Positions 51,301 through 60,814 of a DNA stretch of 64,000 bases are shown piece after piece; the first letter of the stretch is position 1, and the number at the start of each line of letters is the position of its first letter. Location of the stretch: assembly GCF_002091955.1 (NCBI RefSeq), contig NZ_MKKY01000055.1, positions 186,001 to 250,000 on the forward strand, given 5' to 3'. The notes below the pieces were generated by a model that was given only the letters and a program-made list of their open reading frames with translations, searched no databases and was not told the DNA's origin. Source of the stretch: Rhodococcus sp. 1168. Its GTDB lineage: Bacteria; Actinomycetota; Actinomycetes; Mycobacteriales; Mycobacteriaceae. A program made the translations under genes and the position numbers.

Positions 51301-54300
51301 TTCGCAGGTCGAAGAAGTCGCGGAAGGTCACCGCGCGGCCGGCCCTCTTGATACGACCGATCGCGGTGATCGCGAGGATGCTGTCGCCCCCGAGCGCGAA
51401 GAAGTCGTCGTCGAGCCCGACTGTACGACCGAGCACATCTCCGAGCGCGGAGCAGACCGCAACTTCGGCGTCGGTCTCGGGCTTCGTGCCCGACGGCGTG
51501 GTGACCGAGACATCGGTCGGAGCAGGCAACGCCGCGAGATCGAGCTTGCCGTTGACATTCTTCGGGAAGCTGTCGAGGGCCACCACTGCCGACGGAATCA
51601 TGTAGTTCGGCAGGGCAGTCGCGCAGTGCGCGGTGATGCGTGCCTGCAAGTGATCGGAGAACTGCGCCACGACGTACGCCACCAGCCTCGGTGCACCACT
51701 CGGCCCGTCCAGGCGGGCCGTCACCACCGCGTCGGCTACCTCGGGGTGCGTGCGTACCACTGCCGCGATCTCGCCGGTCTCGATTCGGTGGCCGCGGATC
51801 TTGACCTGGTTGTCGGCGCGGCCGAGGTAACGTATGTCGCCGGAATCCGACCACGCGGCCAGATCTCCGGTGTAGTACATTCGTTCTCCTGCAGCGGATT
51901 CGACGCCCGCCGATGCAGGCAGTGCCACGAAACGCGCCGCGGTCAGGGAAGGTCGACGGTGGTAGCTCTCGGCGAGGCCGGCACCGGACAGGTAGAGATC
52001 ACCCCGCGCTCCTACCGGTACCGGCCGCAGAGCCGCATCGAGGATGTGTGCGCGGATTCCACGCAGCGGCCGCCCGATGGGTGGATCGACAGCAGGTACC
52101 TGGCCCGTCGACCGATACCCGTCGGCCGCGGAGAACCAGGCGGTTGCATAGACGGTCGATTCGGTGGGACCGTAGATGTTGGCGATTCGGGCACCGGGAA
52201 CCGCTCGCGAGATGCGCTCGGCTGCATGGTCGGTCAGTCCTTCGCCGGCCAGTACGACGGTGTCGACCTCGACGACTGCGTCGCCGTCGAGCACCTCGAC
52301 CATTGCGGACGGCACGCCCGAGACGAGCGATCCACGGAAACCGTGCTGCGCCAACTCGAGTAGATTCTCGGCCACGGTGACCGTGCCACCGACCGTCAGC
52401 GCAGGGAAGATTTCGAAGACCGATACGTCGAAGCATAGCGAGGTGGCGCAATACACCCGCCGGAGCCCGGGTTCGCCGAAGGTGTCGACTGCCCAGTCGA
52501 CCAAGTGTCGCAGCGAGGCGTGCGACACCGCGACACCTTTGGGAATTCCCGTCGATCCCGAGGTGTAGATGACGTAGGCGGTGGCGGTGTCGTCCGGACG
52601 GTCCACCAGGGTGCTGCTGGGATCGATCGCTCGGGAATCAACGTCGTCGATACGCAGGGTACGGGTCTCCGTGCGGCTGCGATCTGCCGCGTCCTGTACC
52701 ACCGAATCGGTGCGCGAATGCGTCAGTACCAGCTGGGGGTTCGCGTCTCGGAGTATGTGAGCGATGCGGTCGGCCGGGTGCGCCGGATCGATCGGCACGT
52801 AGCCCAACCCCGCCTTCCATGCAGCCAGGACACCGACGATCATGTCGACCGACCGGGGCAGCGCTACTCCGACCAGCGTCCCAGGTTCGGCCCCGGCACT
52901 CTGCAGCGAGCGGGCCACTTCGTCGGAACGACGCGCGATGTCCGCGTACGAGCAACTCTCGGAACCGAATTCCGCCGCGGTGCGCTGGGGATTTGCGGAG
53001 CACGCGGCGCCGAGTCGTACCAGCGGGTGGTCGGTGACGCGGTTCGTTTCGGTGGCGGTGTCGGAAAGGTGACCTGCCGAGAACCCGGTGACACGGCGAC
53101 GCTCGGCCTCGGTCAGCACGTTCAGAGCCGCAACCGGCGCGGAGGCATCCATCGAGACCAAGGCGGTCAGCGCAGCGTGGTACCGCTGCTCTATCACCTC
53201 GGCATCGGCGTGCGTGTAGACGGCGGAGTCGAAATCGAGGACGATCTCGATTGCCCCGTTGCGGCAATCGATTACCAATGCCATGTCCTCGAACGGGCCG
53301 CCGGCCAGATTGCGGACCTCGGCACGCTCGGTCCCGAACCGCAGATCGCTTTCGCCCAGCACGAGATTGACCTGTGCACCGGTCACGGACGAGCTTTCGC
53401 CGCGACGTAGATCTTCGTAGCGGTACCGCTGCCGCTTCGCCGATGTGCGCAACCCGACGGCTACGTCGCCGAGGGCGACGGCCAGAGAGTCGGCGGCGTT
53501 GATACGAAGCGGCAGCGGCACGATGTTCGAAACCATGCCGGGAGTGCGCCGCATGGACGTGGATCGATTCGAGGTGAGGAGAGCCAGCACTACGTCGCGC
53601 TCACCGGTGACCTGAGCCGACACCATCGCCAGCGCTGCGACCGGCACAGCCGGCCACGAGACCGATGCGTCGCGGGCCGCGCGGCGTAGGCTGTCGACGA
53701 CGTCGGCCTCAAGGCGGGAGCGGAGTCGCACACGGCCTGCGGCCACCCGGTGCGTCGGTGTGCCGATCGCCACGGGTCCGCCGTGGTCGGCCAGTCGTGC
53801 ACGCCAGTATCGACCGTCTTCCGTGGCTGCTTCGCCTGTGCAGCGCTGCGTTTCATCGTCGATCAGATCGCCGATGCTGCCAAAGTCGGCGGGCGTCGCG
53901 ACGGCGTCTGCAGCAGACTCGCGGTACACCCGCGCAACTCGATCCTGAACGAGGGTCACCCCGACTCCATCGAGGACGCTGTGGTGATACCGCTGGTACC
54001 AGAGGGTCGTGGTGTCGTCGACCGTCAGGATCGCGAAGACGACCAAGGGGGAGTGGCCGGGTCGCATCGGCGAGGCCATGTCGGCTTCGATCCATCGGTC
54101 CGCAGTTGCATGTGGATCGGTAGATCCGGTGCAGTCGATCACCGGGACGTCTGTCGCTGTGACCATCTCGCGGCGGAGAACGTCGGCCTCCGCCGCAACC
54201 GTCTCGAGTGTACGAGCCAGACATTCGACGTCGATACGGCCGGGAATCTCGACGACCTCCGCCAACGCGAAGACCGGATTGTCCGGGTCGAGCCGCTGCG

Positions 54301-54412
54301 CGTGTACGATCCCGGCTTGCGCTCGGGTCGCCGACTGCGGTGTGGTCGGGGTCACGGTTGGGTTCACGGGATCGACATCCTGCTTCGCTGCGATTGTGGA
54401 CGATGGATTCAT
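45347..54412 (-). CDS. Two-module NRPS (modules 1-2), both with epimerase
   Basis: 3021 residues, ATG 54412. Domains: C1 (about 28-440, HHSVLDG at 143-149), A1 (470-960, [19 protein letters not shown]), PCP1 (Ser 1011 in LGGDS), E1 (1060-1490, HHLAIDG at 1178-1184), C2 (1505-1945, HHSILDG), A2 (1965-2450), PCP2 (LGGDS), E2 (HHLVVDG) to the acidic C-terminus. There is no loading A domain, so C1 must take a ready acyl group; its [18 protein letters not shown] start resembles initiation-type C domains. A2 pocket DVWHFSLVDK is a standard Ser code; A1 pocket DVFSVAIVYK I cannot assign. Both residues should be epimerised to D. The gene heads the operon and faces the exporter across a 194-bp divergent promoter region. 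Confidence 0.94.
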   Translation of the reverse strand: MNPSSTIAAKQDVDPVNPTVTPTTPQSATRAQAGIVHAQRLDPDNPVFALAEVVEIPGRIDVECLARTLETVAAEADVLRREMVTATDVPVIDCTGSTDPHATADRWIEADMASPMRPGHSPLVVFAILTVDDTTTLWYQRYHHSVLDGVGVTLVQDRVARVYRESAADAVATPADFGSIGDLIDDETQRCTGEAATEDGRYWRARLADHGGPVAIGTPTHRVAAGRVRLRSRLEADVVDSLRRAARDASVSWPAVPVAALAMVSAQVTGERDVVLALLTSNRSTSMRRTPGMVSNIVPLPLRINAADSLAVALGDVAVGLRTSAKRQRYRYEDLRRGESSSVTGAQVNLVLGESDLRFGTERAEVRNLAGGPFEDMALVIDCRNGAIEIVLDFDSAVYTHADAEVIEQRYHAALTALVSMDASAPVAALNVLTEAERRRVTGFSAGHLSDTATETNRVTDHPLVRLGAACSANPQRTAAEFGSESCSYADIARRSDEVARSLQSAGAEPGTLVGVALPRSVDMIVGVLAAWKAGLGYVPIDPAHPADRIAHILRDANPQLVLTHSRTDSVVQDAADRSRTETRTLRIDDVDSRAIDPSSTLVDRPDDTATAYVIYTSGSTGIPKGVAVSHASLRHLVDWAVDTFGEPGLRRVYCATSLCFDVSVFEIFPALTVGGTVTVAENLLELAQHGFRGSLVSGVPSAMVEVLDGDAVVEVDTVVLAGEGLTDHAAERISRAVPGARIANIYGPTESTVYATAWFSAADGYRSTGQVPAVDPPIGRPLRGIRAHILDAALRPVPVGARGDLYLSGAGLAESYHRRPSLTAARFVALPASAGVESAAGERMYYTGDLAAWSDSGDIRYLGRADNQVKIRGHRIETGEIAAVVRTHPEVADAVVTARLDGPSGAPRLVAYVVAQFSDHLQARITAHCATALPNYMIPSAVVALDSFPKNVNGKLDLAALPAPTDVSVTTPSGTKPETDAEVAVCSALGDVLGRTVGLDDDFFALGGDSILAITAIGRIKRAGRAVTFRDFFDLRTPRRLAAGSTTASATVDDNRTGTLPVVPMMHWWADRAGTISTFNQSVRVRIPHDTQDADLRSALRVLRDTHDTLRLRVSDASGLGAKIGIDAEDRGPDDELLIAAHTDDECERARLLLSPTTGRLLVAVRTRPDELVLIVHHLAIDGVSWHVLLEDLHRAHDDIRAGRTPEVTPAPTSYRTWATDLTQTPYPDDELEHWRTILSTPGPAIAAELDPALDTVGGERVESVELPPALSRALSNDTPTATHSTTGDLLLAALVHALGHEVVVDVERHGRGGKYDLSRTVGWFTTIHPVALHPLDSALETIGAVKSALHAIPREGRGYGLLRYLDAEAGPILATAPTPQIGFNYLGRLVQEGPWSIDAVAPVPAAESDVSSAHPIEITAYATTEGALTLHVTSCPRLVSERWTADLVERWQRTCADLVRAAHDDPRRALAPSDFELCDLDTDELNVVTNAHIADRGLDDIAAPTPLQSGIVFHSIADDTDVYTAQFVFELGADVDDDSMQGAVDTVMAENPGLRTGFLWNGLRRPVSVVPTTLDTPITSVRLPGASAVDVEQITATERARPFRLDTPPLIRFLVLHRDVGHTTMAITCHHSILDGWSVPLLVKQLFDAYTVHATGPGPGRSTRPERRGPAATPREFLRWRALQDVGAATTTWATALDSAQPLSVADLTRPTPPDETGTDASVPSRTTDSVAFHLTPDEVEKVTAVAAQAHVTVGTVAEVATALALGYAGNRDDVLFGKTVSGRAIDLDGVDEIIGCLIETVPVRVRIDPDATPMELLSRVHTEHLDRQSAYFLGLGEIARIGGVGQLFDVLMVFENYPNDLASTPSAFPIESMAAVDATHYPVTIVVDPRDGLHMRLDYRPALVDERFVRGLADRIRSALGMFAAGDSMFCGDVDLSTPTERRQIRTEWNDTGHDVEASSLTDLVRAGSHDAVAADPSWPAVISDGTGYTYAEFDDAVRRTSVELDAMGVRGRIVAVTVPRSPDMVVVLHAVVAAGAAYLPIDPELPSDRRAYLVGDAEPAVVVGSGQCEVSGTFDYIDIDELLARAASRPALALPAPDPTSAAYVIYTSGSTGRPKGVSVSHHAIVNRLVWMQHEYGLDRHDRVLQKTPTSFDVSVWELFWPLTVGATMVVAEPKGHTDPYYLAGLIERAEITTVHFVPSMLTAYLAATDSARSVSLRRVFCSGEALPAESVGRFFDYFDSSTPPRLHNLYGPTEAAVDVTFWECSRSDVARGVVPIGRPVWNTRLAILDSRLRPVPPGAPGVLYLAGDQLADGYVHRPSLTASRFVADPFGPPGSRMYDTGDLCRWSHDGSVQYLGRIDNQIKLRGLRIELGEIENVLTGHPAVRAAAVVAHRVGSVTQLVAYIAPEDAVDIERFDTRSVTDHAASALPDYMVPPILVVLEDLPLGPNGKLDRRALPAPSAPESANEPAADELEQLVIDLFARVLERTDVGATDNFFALGGDSITSIALVGRAASAGLHLAPADVFAGRSPRGIARLATPLGDHDIETGPAVGTVPRSPIVAAFDGIGALGGLHQSVRVRVPTDATAQTLTRALALVIDRHDAVRMRRRPDGEFEIAPRGTAERAVTVQDNGDHDLDPLTDGRDLDPDQGRMLTARWSPERSELTLIAHHLVVDGLSWEPLLADLELAHAYVLDESTPTAVIDEFCASEGGTSYRHWAHMITRDTAARLPELDHWQATLAPQESPGSRTIQSTTRPLGTVAAARLTTLDFPLSVSDALTSVMPEVFRCTAQDVLLTGLTAALQQSNSNTSVTVDLEGHGRSTARTDLSRTVGWFTTLYPVRLQVPVRPWEDLLSSGEHLGAYVKAVKEQVRATPDDGTGFGQLRYLDPVGERVLSRYPSPAVCFNYLGRIGSDAPTALWRPDAIGGGANPDARLRHAVEINCAVLGGRLRCDLVWDTTIIDERDIDELTELWRTVSTAMATLCTDVSNGGATPSDLSISGLTQADIDDIEDDLEFE

Positions 54413-54606
54413 CTCGAGTGATCAGTCCCCCCGGCCACGGGTCGGGTGAGTTCTCGTGTGGCCTCGGCGAGCAATGTTCGCGATGTGACCGGCAGTGGTG
54501 CAACGCGGTTGCAGCAACCGGTAATCGGCATCGAAGGATGTCGGCAGTCGTTGCAAAGCTGTGGCGAGGGCCGCCTGTTCGACGTTTCACTATTCGGGTG
54601 ACACCA
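54413..54606. promoter_or_regulatory. Divergent promoter region with nested palindromes
   Basis: The only gap between the NRPS operon (-) and the exporter/Dap operon (+), so both promoters should be here. It holds two overlapping perfect palindromes: TGCAACGCGGTTGCA (54499-54513) and GGTTGCAGCAACC (54507-54519). A further half-site GTTGCAA lies about 40 bases on. This looks like an operator for a dimeric regulator that controls the whole cluster. No clear -35/-10 pair is visible. Confidence 0.55.
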
Positions 54607-55569
54607 ATGATCGAGGCCGTAGGTCTCTGCAAACGATTCCCCGGATCCGCAGGCGTGATGGCGCTGGATTCTCTGAGTATCAGCGCCCGCGAGGGCACCG
54701 TACTCGGCGTCCTCGGTCCGAACGGTGCCGGAAAAACTACTACTGCTCGTATCCTCACCACGCTGCTCGACGCGGACTCCGGGTCCGCGTCCGTCGCCGG
54801 GTTCGACGTACGAACTCAGGCCCACGAGGTCCGCACCTCGATCGGCGTCGCCGGTCAGTCGGCGAGCATCGACAACCGACTAACCGGGCGAGAAAACCTG
54901 ACGCTGGTCGGGGTCCTGAGAGGTCTCGGCCGCAAGCAAGCGAAAGCGAGGGCGCTCGAGATCCTCGAATCCTTCGGCCTTGCCGATCGCGCGAACGATG
55001 TGGCTAAGCACTATTCGGGCGGCATGCGGCGACGGCTCGACCTTGCCGCTGCCCTCGTCGGGCATCCTCGCGTGTTGTTCCTCGACGAACCGACAACCGG
55101 CCTCGACCCGACCAGTCGAACGATGTTGTGGGAGTTGATAGAACGCGAGGTCGCACACGGTGTGACGGTGCTGCTCACGACGCAGTACCTCGAGGAAGCC
55201 GATCGTCTGGCCGACACCATCGCCGTCATCGCAGGCGGAAGCCTCGTCGCCGAAGGATCACCTGCCGAACTCAAGCGTCAGGTCGGCGGTGAAGTACTCC
55301 GTGTCGTGCCGAAGGATCCGGACCGTACCGCCGACATGGCCGCCATCATGGCGACTGTGTGCGGCCGAGCGCCGTCGAACGGAAAGCAAGGTTTGACGGT
55401 GGCGCTGACCTCCACCATCGCTCAGGTCGCGCGCGTGGCAGACCGCATGGTGACCGAGAACATCGACGCGCTCGAGTTCGGCATCGACCGGCCGTCGCTC
55501 GACGACGTGTTCCATCAACTCACCGCACATTCCGAACAGACAACCCGAGAGGCAGTGACAGTCCGATGA
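54607..55569 (+). CDS. ABC exporter ATPase, DrrA-like
   Basis: 320 residues, ATPase of the daunorubicin-resistance type: Walker A GPNGAGKTTTARIL, signature YSGGMRRRLDLAAAL, Walker B VLFLDEPTTGLDP, and the DrrA C-terminal extension (RPSLDDVFHQLTAH). It drives export, probably of the finished lipopeptide, and so also self-protection. ATG 54607 was chosen; GTG 54598 would add three residues, and neither has a clear ribosome site, so the message may be nearly leaderless. The stop overlaps the permease start. Confidence 0.92.
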   Translation: MIEAVGLCKRFPGSAGVMALDSLSISAREGTVLGVLGPNGAGKTTTARILTTLLDADSGSASVAGFDVRTQAHEVRTSIGVAGQSASIDNRLTGRENLTLVGVLRGLGRKQAKARALEILESFGLADRANDVAKHYSGGMRRRLDLAAALVGHPRVLFLDEPTTGLDPTSRTMLWELIEREVAHGVTVLLTTQYLEEADRLADTIAVIAGGSLVAEGSPAELKRQVGGEVLRVVPKDPDRTADMAAIMATVCGRAPSNGKQGLTVALTSTIAQVARVADRMVTENIDALEFGIDRPSLDDVFHQLTAHSEQTTREAVTVR

Positions 55570-56351
55570 CAACCATGGCAAGTGACACAGGCGCCCTGGT
55601 CGGGCGGCAGATGCTGCATCTGGTGCGCGTTCCTGAAAAGCTCCTCGCCATCGCCGTGATGCCCGTGTCCTATCTCGTCATCTTCGGATACCTGTTCGGG
55701 GCGGCAATGTCCGTGCCCGGCGGCAACTATCGCGAGTACCTCATGGCCGGCATTCTTGCCCAGACCATGTTGTCCGGAGTCACCTCCACCGGACTGGGTG
55801 TGGCCGACGACCTCAACGGCGGTCTGATCGACCGGCTACGCGCCCTGCCGATCGCGCAGACCTCGGTTCTGCTCTCGCGTACCATCGCGAACCTCATGAC
55901 GTCGGCGGTCTCGGTGGCGGCGATGGCCGGTGTCGGTCTGCTCATCGGCTGGCAGGTCAATACCGACTTTTGGCATGCAGCCGCAGGTTTCGGCGTGCTT
56001 CTGCTGTTCGGATTCGCGATGTCCTGGCTGGGCGTGTTGATCGGGCTGGTGCTGCGCACGGCCGAGGCGATCACGTCCGTGGCCTTCGTGATCGTTCTTC
56101 CCGTCACGTTCCTGTCCAACGCGTTCATTCCTCTCGAAGGTCTGCCCGGATGGTTGCGTGTGCTCTGCTCGCTCAACCCGATGAGCTGGGTCGTGCAGGC
56201 AACGCGTGAACTGTTCGGAAACCCCACCGGCGCTGCGACATCGGTCGGGTCCCCATCGAACTCGGTCGCGTGGGCCGTCGGATTCTCCGTTGCTTTGACG
56301 GTCGTGTTCGCCGCCCTCGCCGTTGCCGCCTACCGTCGGGAATCGAAGTGA
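55566..56351 (+). CDS. ABC-2 exporter permease, DrrB-like
   Basis: 261 residues with six hydrophobic segments, including LAIAVMPVSYLVIFGYLFG, TIANLMTSAVSVAAMAGVGLL and VAFVIVLPVTFLSNAFIP, the last followed by LPGWLRVLCSLNPMSWVVQATRELF, the ABC-2 family signature near the end. It pairs with the preceding ATPase (ATGA overlap) as a DrrAB-type exporter. The stop overlaps the start of the SbnA-like gene, so export and Dap supply are co-translated. Confidence 0.92.
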   Translation: MTTMASDTGALVGRQMLHLVRVPEKLLAIAVMPVSYLVIFGYLFGAAMSVPGGNYREYLMAGILAQTMLSGVTSTGLGVADDLNGGLIDRLRALPIAQTSVLLSRTIANLMTSAVSVAAMAGVGLLIGWQVNTDFWHAAAGFGVLLLFGFAMSWLGVLIGLVLRTAEAITSVAFVIVLPVTFLSNAFIPLEGLPGWLRVLCSLNPMSWVVQATRELFGNPTGAATSVGSPSNSVAWAVGFSVALTVVFAALAVAAYRRESK

Positions 56352-57397
56352 GTGCCCCCGGCGGATTCGGCACCGTCACGGCTGCGTCGCCTCTCGCGCG
56401 CGTCTCGTCCGGCGGGATCGAATCCTCGCTCGGCGATACGATCAACGAATTGCGTCCGGCCTACAGCGGTTCCTCGGTGGTCCGACTCTCGCACGAGAAT
56501 GTCGACCTGTTCGCGAAGCTCGAGTTCACCAATCCGACCGGCAGTTCCAAGGACCGTTCCGCGTTCTGGATGTTGCGGCGCGCCATCGCCCGCGGCGAGA
56601 TCTCGACCACTCGGCCGATCGTCGAATCGTCGTCGGGAAACTTCGCCGTGGCGCTGGCATCCTTGTGCCGTGCACTGGGTCTGGAGTTCATCCCGGTCAT
56701 CGATGCGAACACCAATACGAGTACCGAGAGTTTCCTGCGCCGCGCCTGCGATCGGGTGGAGAAGATCAGCGAGCCCGACAGCGGCGGTGGCTTTCTGCAG
56801 AATCGTCTGCGCCGACTCGACGACCTACGGGCCGATCTCGGTGGCTTCTGGCCCAACCAGTACGGCAACCGTGATGCGCTCGACGCGCACTACACGCTCA
56901 CCGCGGGCGAGATCGTGGATCAATTCGACTCGCTGGACTACGTTTTCGTCGGCGTCGGAACCGGCGGAACCATCTCGGGGGTCTCGAATCGACTCAAGGA
57001 AGACTTTCCGGGCGTCACCGTCGTCGCCGTCGATTCGGTGGGCTCGGTCATCTTCGGTGGTCGGCCACGTCGACGCCACATTCCGGGCCTCGGATCATCC
57101 ATCGTCCCGGATCTGGTGCGGCAGGCGATCATCGACGATGTCGTGATGGTCGAGGAGTCCGACACCGTCGACGCCTGTCATGAACTGGTCCGACACCACG
57201 GGGTGTTCGGCGGAGGTTCGACGGGCACCGTCTACCACGCCGTCAACCAGTACTTCCGCCATCACCGTCCGACGCGTCGGCCCCGGGTGTTGTTCCTATG
57301 CGCCGATCGCGGCACCGCGTACACCGATACGGTGTACGACTCGGGTTGGGTGCACGATCATTTCGACCAGACCGATACCGCGAGGGGCTTTCGATGA
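56348..57397 (+). CDS. SbnA-like PLP enzyme, N-(2-amino-2-carboxyethyl)-L-glutamate synthase
   Basis: 349 residues of the cysteine synthase fold II family. The PLP Lys is in FTNPTGSSKDRSAFW, the phosphate loop in VGVGTGGTISGVSNRL, and SSSGNFAVALASL binds the substrate carboxylate. SbnA-type enzymes join O-phospho-L-serine and glutamate; SbnB then oxidises the product to L-2,3-diaminopropionate. The SbnB-like gene follows with a 4-bp overlap, which is the best argument against ordinary cysteine synthesis. GTG 56348 starts within the permease stop. Confidence 0.87.
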   Translation: MSAPGGFGTVTAASPLARVSSGGIESSLGDTINELRPAYSGSSVVRLSHENVDLFAKLEFTNPTGSSKDRSAFWMLRRAIARGEISTTRPIVESSSGNFAVALASLCRALGLEFIPVIDANTNTSTESFLRRACDRVEKISEPDSGGGFLQNRLRRLDDLRADLGGFWPNQYGNRDALDAHYTLTAGEIVDQFDSLDYVFVGVGTGGTISGVSNRLKEDFPGVTVVAVDSVGSVIFGGRPRRRHIPGLGSSIVPDLVRQAIIDDVVMVEESDTVDACHELVRHHGVFGGGSTGTVYHAVNQYFRHHRPTRRPRVLFLCADRGTAYTDTVYDSGWVHDHFDQTDTARGFR

Positions 57398-58404
57398 CCG
57401 CAATGTCGACCGATCTGCCGTCACTCACCGTCATCACCAAATCCGAAGTGGATGGGGTGATCACGCAAGATCGCCAAGGGGTTCTGGACACCATAGCGGC
57501 CACCTACCGCGCGGTGGCCGCAGACCGAGTGGTGATACCGCACTCGTCGTTCCTCCGATTCCCGGACCGTCCCCGCGACCGAATCATCGCGCTGCCTGCT
57601 TATCTGGGGTCGGATGAGCCGGTCGCCGGAATCAAGTGGATCTCGTCGTGGCCGGGAAATACCGAGTCCGGTCGCGCCCGTGCGTCGGCAGTGTTGATAC
57701 TCAACGACCTCGACTCCGGATTCCCGTACGCAGTCCTCGAATCCTCCACGATCTCGGCGACACGCACGGCAGCAGGCGCCGTGCTGGCCGCCGAACGCGT
57801 TGCGGGTGAGCGCCGGGCCGGCAAGGTCGCGATCATCGGCGCGGGGCTGATCGCGCACACGTGCTGGTCGATACTCGTCGATACGGGATGGGAGATCGAC
57901 GAACTCGCGATCTACGACACGGTCGCCGCGTCGGCGCACCGCTTCGGCGAGGCCGCGGCGCACCCGAACATCAAGACCACCGTCGCCGCCAGCGCGGTCG
58001 ACGCCTGCCGGGATGCAGATCTGGTCGTCATCGCCACCGTCGCGGCAGTACCCCATCTGCACGATTCGGCGCTGCTGGCATCCAACCCGATCGTTCTGCA
58101 CCTGTCACTGCGTGACCTCGCACCCGAGTTGATCGTGGGCTCGGTCAACATCACCGACGACGTCGGCCATGCGGTTCGCGAGCGCACCTCGTTGCATCTC
58201 GCCGAACTCGAATACGGCAACCGAGATTTCATGCACGGAACATTGGGAGCGCTCTTGGATGATCCTGTCACCTTCGACAGGTCTGCTCCCGTCGTGTTTT
58301 CGCCGTTCGGGCTCGGCGTCCTCGATATCGCGCTCGGCCGCTGGGTGCACGATGCGGTGGTAGCCGGCGGGGGAGGCAGACCGATCGTCGACTTCTTCGG
58401 CTGA
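57394..58404 (+). CDS. SbnB-like dehydrogenase for 2,3-diaminopropionate synthesis
   Basis: 336 residues of the ornithine cyclodeaminase/mu-crystallin family: AGIKWISSWPGN (substrate loop), ESSTISATRTAAGAVLAAE, and the NAD site GKVAIIGAGLIAHTCW. The SbnB subfamily oxidatively cleaves the SbnA product to Dap, 2-oxoglutarate and NADH. Its place right after the SbnA-like gene (ATGA overlap) and beside an NRPS makes this role much likelier than ornithine cyclodeaminase. It ends the + strand operon, 8 bp before the convergent UbiB-like gene. Confidence 0.88.
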   Translation: MTAMSTDLPSLTVITKSEVDGVITQDRQGVLDTIAATYRAVAADRVVIPHSSFLRFPDRPRDRIIALPAYLGSDEPVAGIKWISSWPGNTESGRARASAVLILNDLDSGFPYAVLESSTISATRTAAGAVLAAERVAGERRAGKVAIIGAGLIAHTCWSILVDTGWEIDELAIYDTVAASAHRFGEAAAHPNIKTTVAASAVDACRDADLVVIATVAAVPHLHDSALLASNPIVLHLSLRDLAPELIVGSVNITDDVGHAVRERTSLHLAELEYGNRDFMHGTLGALLDDPVTFDRSAPVVFSPFGLGVLDIALGRWVHDAVVAGGGGRPIVDFFG

Positions 58405-58412
58405 GGAAAGGT

Positions 58413-60464
58413 CTATTGCTGCCCGGAATCGAAGAACGAGCGGACGACCACTCGTAGTCCCAGAATGAACGAGACGAACATCAGCGCCGTGCCGAGCACC
58501 GGGTAGAGCGGCACGGTCGACGTCAGCTGTGGGCCGTCGGTGCTGAGCAGCAACAGAATCGATCCGATCGAGCCGGTACCGGCGAGTACCGACAGCATGA
58601 ATTCCTGCGCGAGCTTGGTGACGAACTGACGATCGGATCGATCCTCGAACAGCCGAACACCGACGGTGAATCGTCCCTCCTCCACCTGGTCGACGATTTT
58701 GCCGATCTTGCGTGGCATCCGGCGTAGCAGCGGGAGGTTGGCCGCCACCTGACTTTCGATGGCAGACTTGATGAATGTGCGATCGAACAGTCGCCCCACC
58801 ATCACCGACCGGCCTCGTTCACGGGCAACCGAGACCAGATCGAGGTCAGGTGCCAGCAGCGTCAGGGTTCCCTCGACGGTAGCGAGTGCTCGAAACGCAG
58901 CGGCGACCTGCGGTGGGATGGTGAACTTCTGCCGAATCACCAGAGAGATCAGGTCGTTGAACAGCCCGGTGTTCTTTCGGCTACCGCCGGTCGATCCGCG
59001 GTACCGAACCATCAGCTCGCCCAGACTGCGTTCGAGTGTACGTTCGTCGAGGCCGTCGGGACGGCCGAGCAGTTCGATCAAAGCGTCGGCGGCGATCAGA
59101 GAGTCCTCGGAATCCACGGCGTGCAGGAATAGTCCGAGTGACATTCGGGAGACGTCGTCGAGCCGCCCGACCGACCCGAAATCGAGTAGGACGACGGTGC
59201 CGTCGGCGCGCATCATCACGTTGCCGCCGTGCAGGTCGGCGTGGAACACCCCCGAGACGATCATCTGTCGCAGCATCTGCTCGAGCAGATCGGCCGCCAG
59301 CTCGGAACGGTGCTGGTCGGTCATCGACTCCAGGGTCGCTCCGGCACGAGTGAGCGGCACGCCGTCGATTCGTTCCATGACCAGCACCATCGGGCTGCTC
59401 AGCTCGGCGTACATCTTCGGAATCGTGTACGGACTGCTCGGCGCGAGCGTCGCTCCGATCGCTAACGCGTTGTCCAGTTCGACGTCGTAGTCGAGTTCCT
59501 CCTGGAGCGACGCTGCGAAGCCCGAGACCAAAGACGAGGTGCCGATGGCCCTCGCCCAGGGCGCCACCCGGTGTAGTCGAGCGGACAACCCGGCCAGGAT
59601 GTCCAAGTCGATGTCGATCTGCCGACGTGCCGTCGGGCGCTGGATCTTGACCACCACCTCGGTTCCGTCGATCAGCGTTGCCGCGTGGACCTGACCCACC
59701 GATGCCGCGGCGAGGGGTTCGTGTTCGACGTGCGCGAACACCTCGTCGATGTGCCGATCCAGACCGTCGAGGAGGGTCGGCTCCAACGCCTCGAACGTCT
59801 CCGCTTGGGCATCGGATTGCAGTCGGGACAATTCCTCGATGTAGACCCGGGGCAACAGTTCCGACCGCGTCGACAGTGTCTGACCCAGCTTGACGAACGT
59901 CACGCCACCTTCTTCGAGGGCGTGACGCAGGGATCGGGCCGTTCGCCGCTGATCGGCGTCGGTACCTCGCGCGCCCAATCGCAGGAACCGCGCCAGCCCG
60001 TGCCGCACGAGAATGGTCATGATCTGGCCGTATCGCCGCGCCTTTCGGCGCCGCGCCTTCCAACCGAAGATCAGCGTCATCGGCCCGGGCAAGGATCCGC
60101 TCGGGGCGAGAGCTTCCAGCACCACGACGGCGAGAAGGCCGAAGAGGAAGATCCAAGCCACGGTCAACACGGCGAGCAAAGTGGCTGCGGCTGGATCGAA
60201 GAGTCGACTGCCGTTGGCCGAATCGATCAGATGCAGCCGATCTCCCACGAAGTTCAACGTCGGAGCTCCGAATCCGACGACGCCGATGCCGACGACGATG
60301 GCGCGCAGCCATCCCACGGGCACACCAAGCGTCCGACGCGCGAGCAATGCCAACGTCGCCACAGAAACGACGATCAGGGCCACGGACACGATGGCAGTGA
60401 ACACGATCGAGATACCCCCGGTAATCACAGCTACCAGGATGTACCACAGCCCTCGATGTACCAA
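58413..60464 (-). CDS. UbiB/ABC1-family atypical kinase-like membrane protein
   Basis: 683 residues. Two to three N-terminal transmembrane helices precede the ABC1/ADCK domain: KxGQ motif in VKLGQTLSTRSELLP, the Ala-rich loop AAASVGQVHAA, Lys in VVVKIQRP, FHADLHGGNVMM (catalytic Asp and Asn) and VLLDFGSVGRL (metal Asp). Two more helices lie at the C-terminus (GSIGSILLLL, TALMFVSFILGLRVVV). The family supports quinone synthesis or lipid handling. A menaquinone or lipid role here is unknown, and the gene is probably outside the cluster. The frame begins with TTG 60464 and has no good ribosome site; a later start is possible. Confidence 0.85.
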   Translation of the reverse strand: MVHRGLWYILVAVITGGISIVFTAIVSVALIVVSVATLALLARRTLGVPVGWLRAIVVGIGVVGFGAPTLNFVGDRLHLIDSANGSRLFDPAAATLLAVLTVAWIFLFGLLAVVVLEALAPSGSLPGPMTLIFGWKARRRKARRYGQIMTILVRHGLARFLRLGARGTDADQRRTARSLRHALEEGGVTFVKLGQTLSTRSELLPRVYIEELSRLQSDAQAETFEALEPTLLDGLDRHIDEVFAHVEHEPLAAASVGQVHAATLIDGTEVVVKIQRPTARRQIDIDLDILAGLSARLHRVAPWARAIGTSSLVSGFAASLQEELDYDVELDNALAIGATLAPSSPYTIPKMYAELSSPMVLVMERIDGVPLTRAGATLESMTDQHRSELAADLLEQMLRQMIVSGVFHADLHGGNVMMRADGTVVLLDFGSVGRLDDVSRMSLGLFLHAVDSEDSLIAADALIELLGRPDGLDERTLERSLGELMVRYRGSTGGSRKNTGLFNDLISLVIRQKFTIPPQVAAAFRALATVEGTLTLLAPDLDLVSVARERGRSVMVGRLFDRTFIKSAIESQVAANLPLLRRMPRKIGKIVDQVEEGRFTVGVRLFEDRSDRQFVTKLAQEFMLSVLAGTGSIGSILLLLSTDGPQLTSTVPLYPVLGTALMFVSFILGLRVVVRSFFDSGQQ

Positions 60465-60499
60465 GCCGGCACGAAAAGGGCGTCGCCTTTTCGACGGTG

Positions 60500-60656
60500 C
60501 TACTTGGTCTTGGGGTCGTTCGCTGCAGCGATCTCCTCCTCGGCGGTGGCCTGGATGAGCGCCATCAGATCCATGTTCGAACCGGCCGAGGATTCTTCAC
60601 GTCGCTCCGGTGCAATGGTCGCTTACAAGGACTTCGTTCTCCCGTTCACTCGACAT
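60500..60656 (-). other. Possible small frameshifted ORF upstream of the UbiB-like gene
   Basis: A 20-codon frame from ATG 60656 (AGGA just upstream) ends at 60597. A second frame, open right after a stop, ends MALIQATAEEEIAAANDPKTK at 60500 and has protein-like, acidic codon use. Joined by one shift they would make a protein of about 50 residues. It could be a decayed small gene or chance. Nothing else is seen in 60465-60723. Confidence 0.25.
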
Positions 60657-60723
60657 GTCCTGTGACTCACCTTCCACAAGGATTTGACCACGCGAAGGTG
60701 ATCCGGTGGGGGAAGGGCGAGTA

Positions 60724-60761
60724 GGGGTCGCCGTAGTACTCAAGAAATTTCGGGCGGATAT
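60724..60761 (+). repeat. Candidate left terminal repeat of a Tn3-family element
   Basis: The 38 bases from 60724 begin GGGGTCGCCGTAGTACTC, and Tn3-family terminal repeats are typically 38 bp starting GGGG. The site is about 55 bp before the transposase reading frame, as expected. No right-hand copy was found in the window, so this is only a candidate. Confidence 0.35.
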
Positions 60762-60814
60762 GACCGAGTAGCCTGCTGGACTGGGAATCTTCGGAATCAG
60801 ACGGGAGGTACCCA

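Noticed and set aside
56348..58404. Reading the PLP enzyme and dehydrogenase as cysteine synthase and ornithine cyclodeaminase
   Set aside because: Their 4-bp overlap and position beside an NRPS and exporter match the SbnA/SbnB pair, and cysteine or proline synthesis would not explain the pairing.
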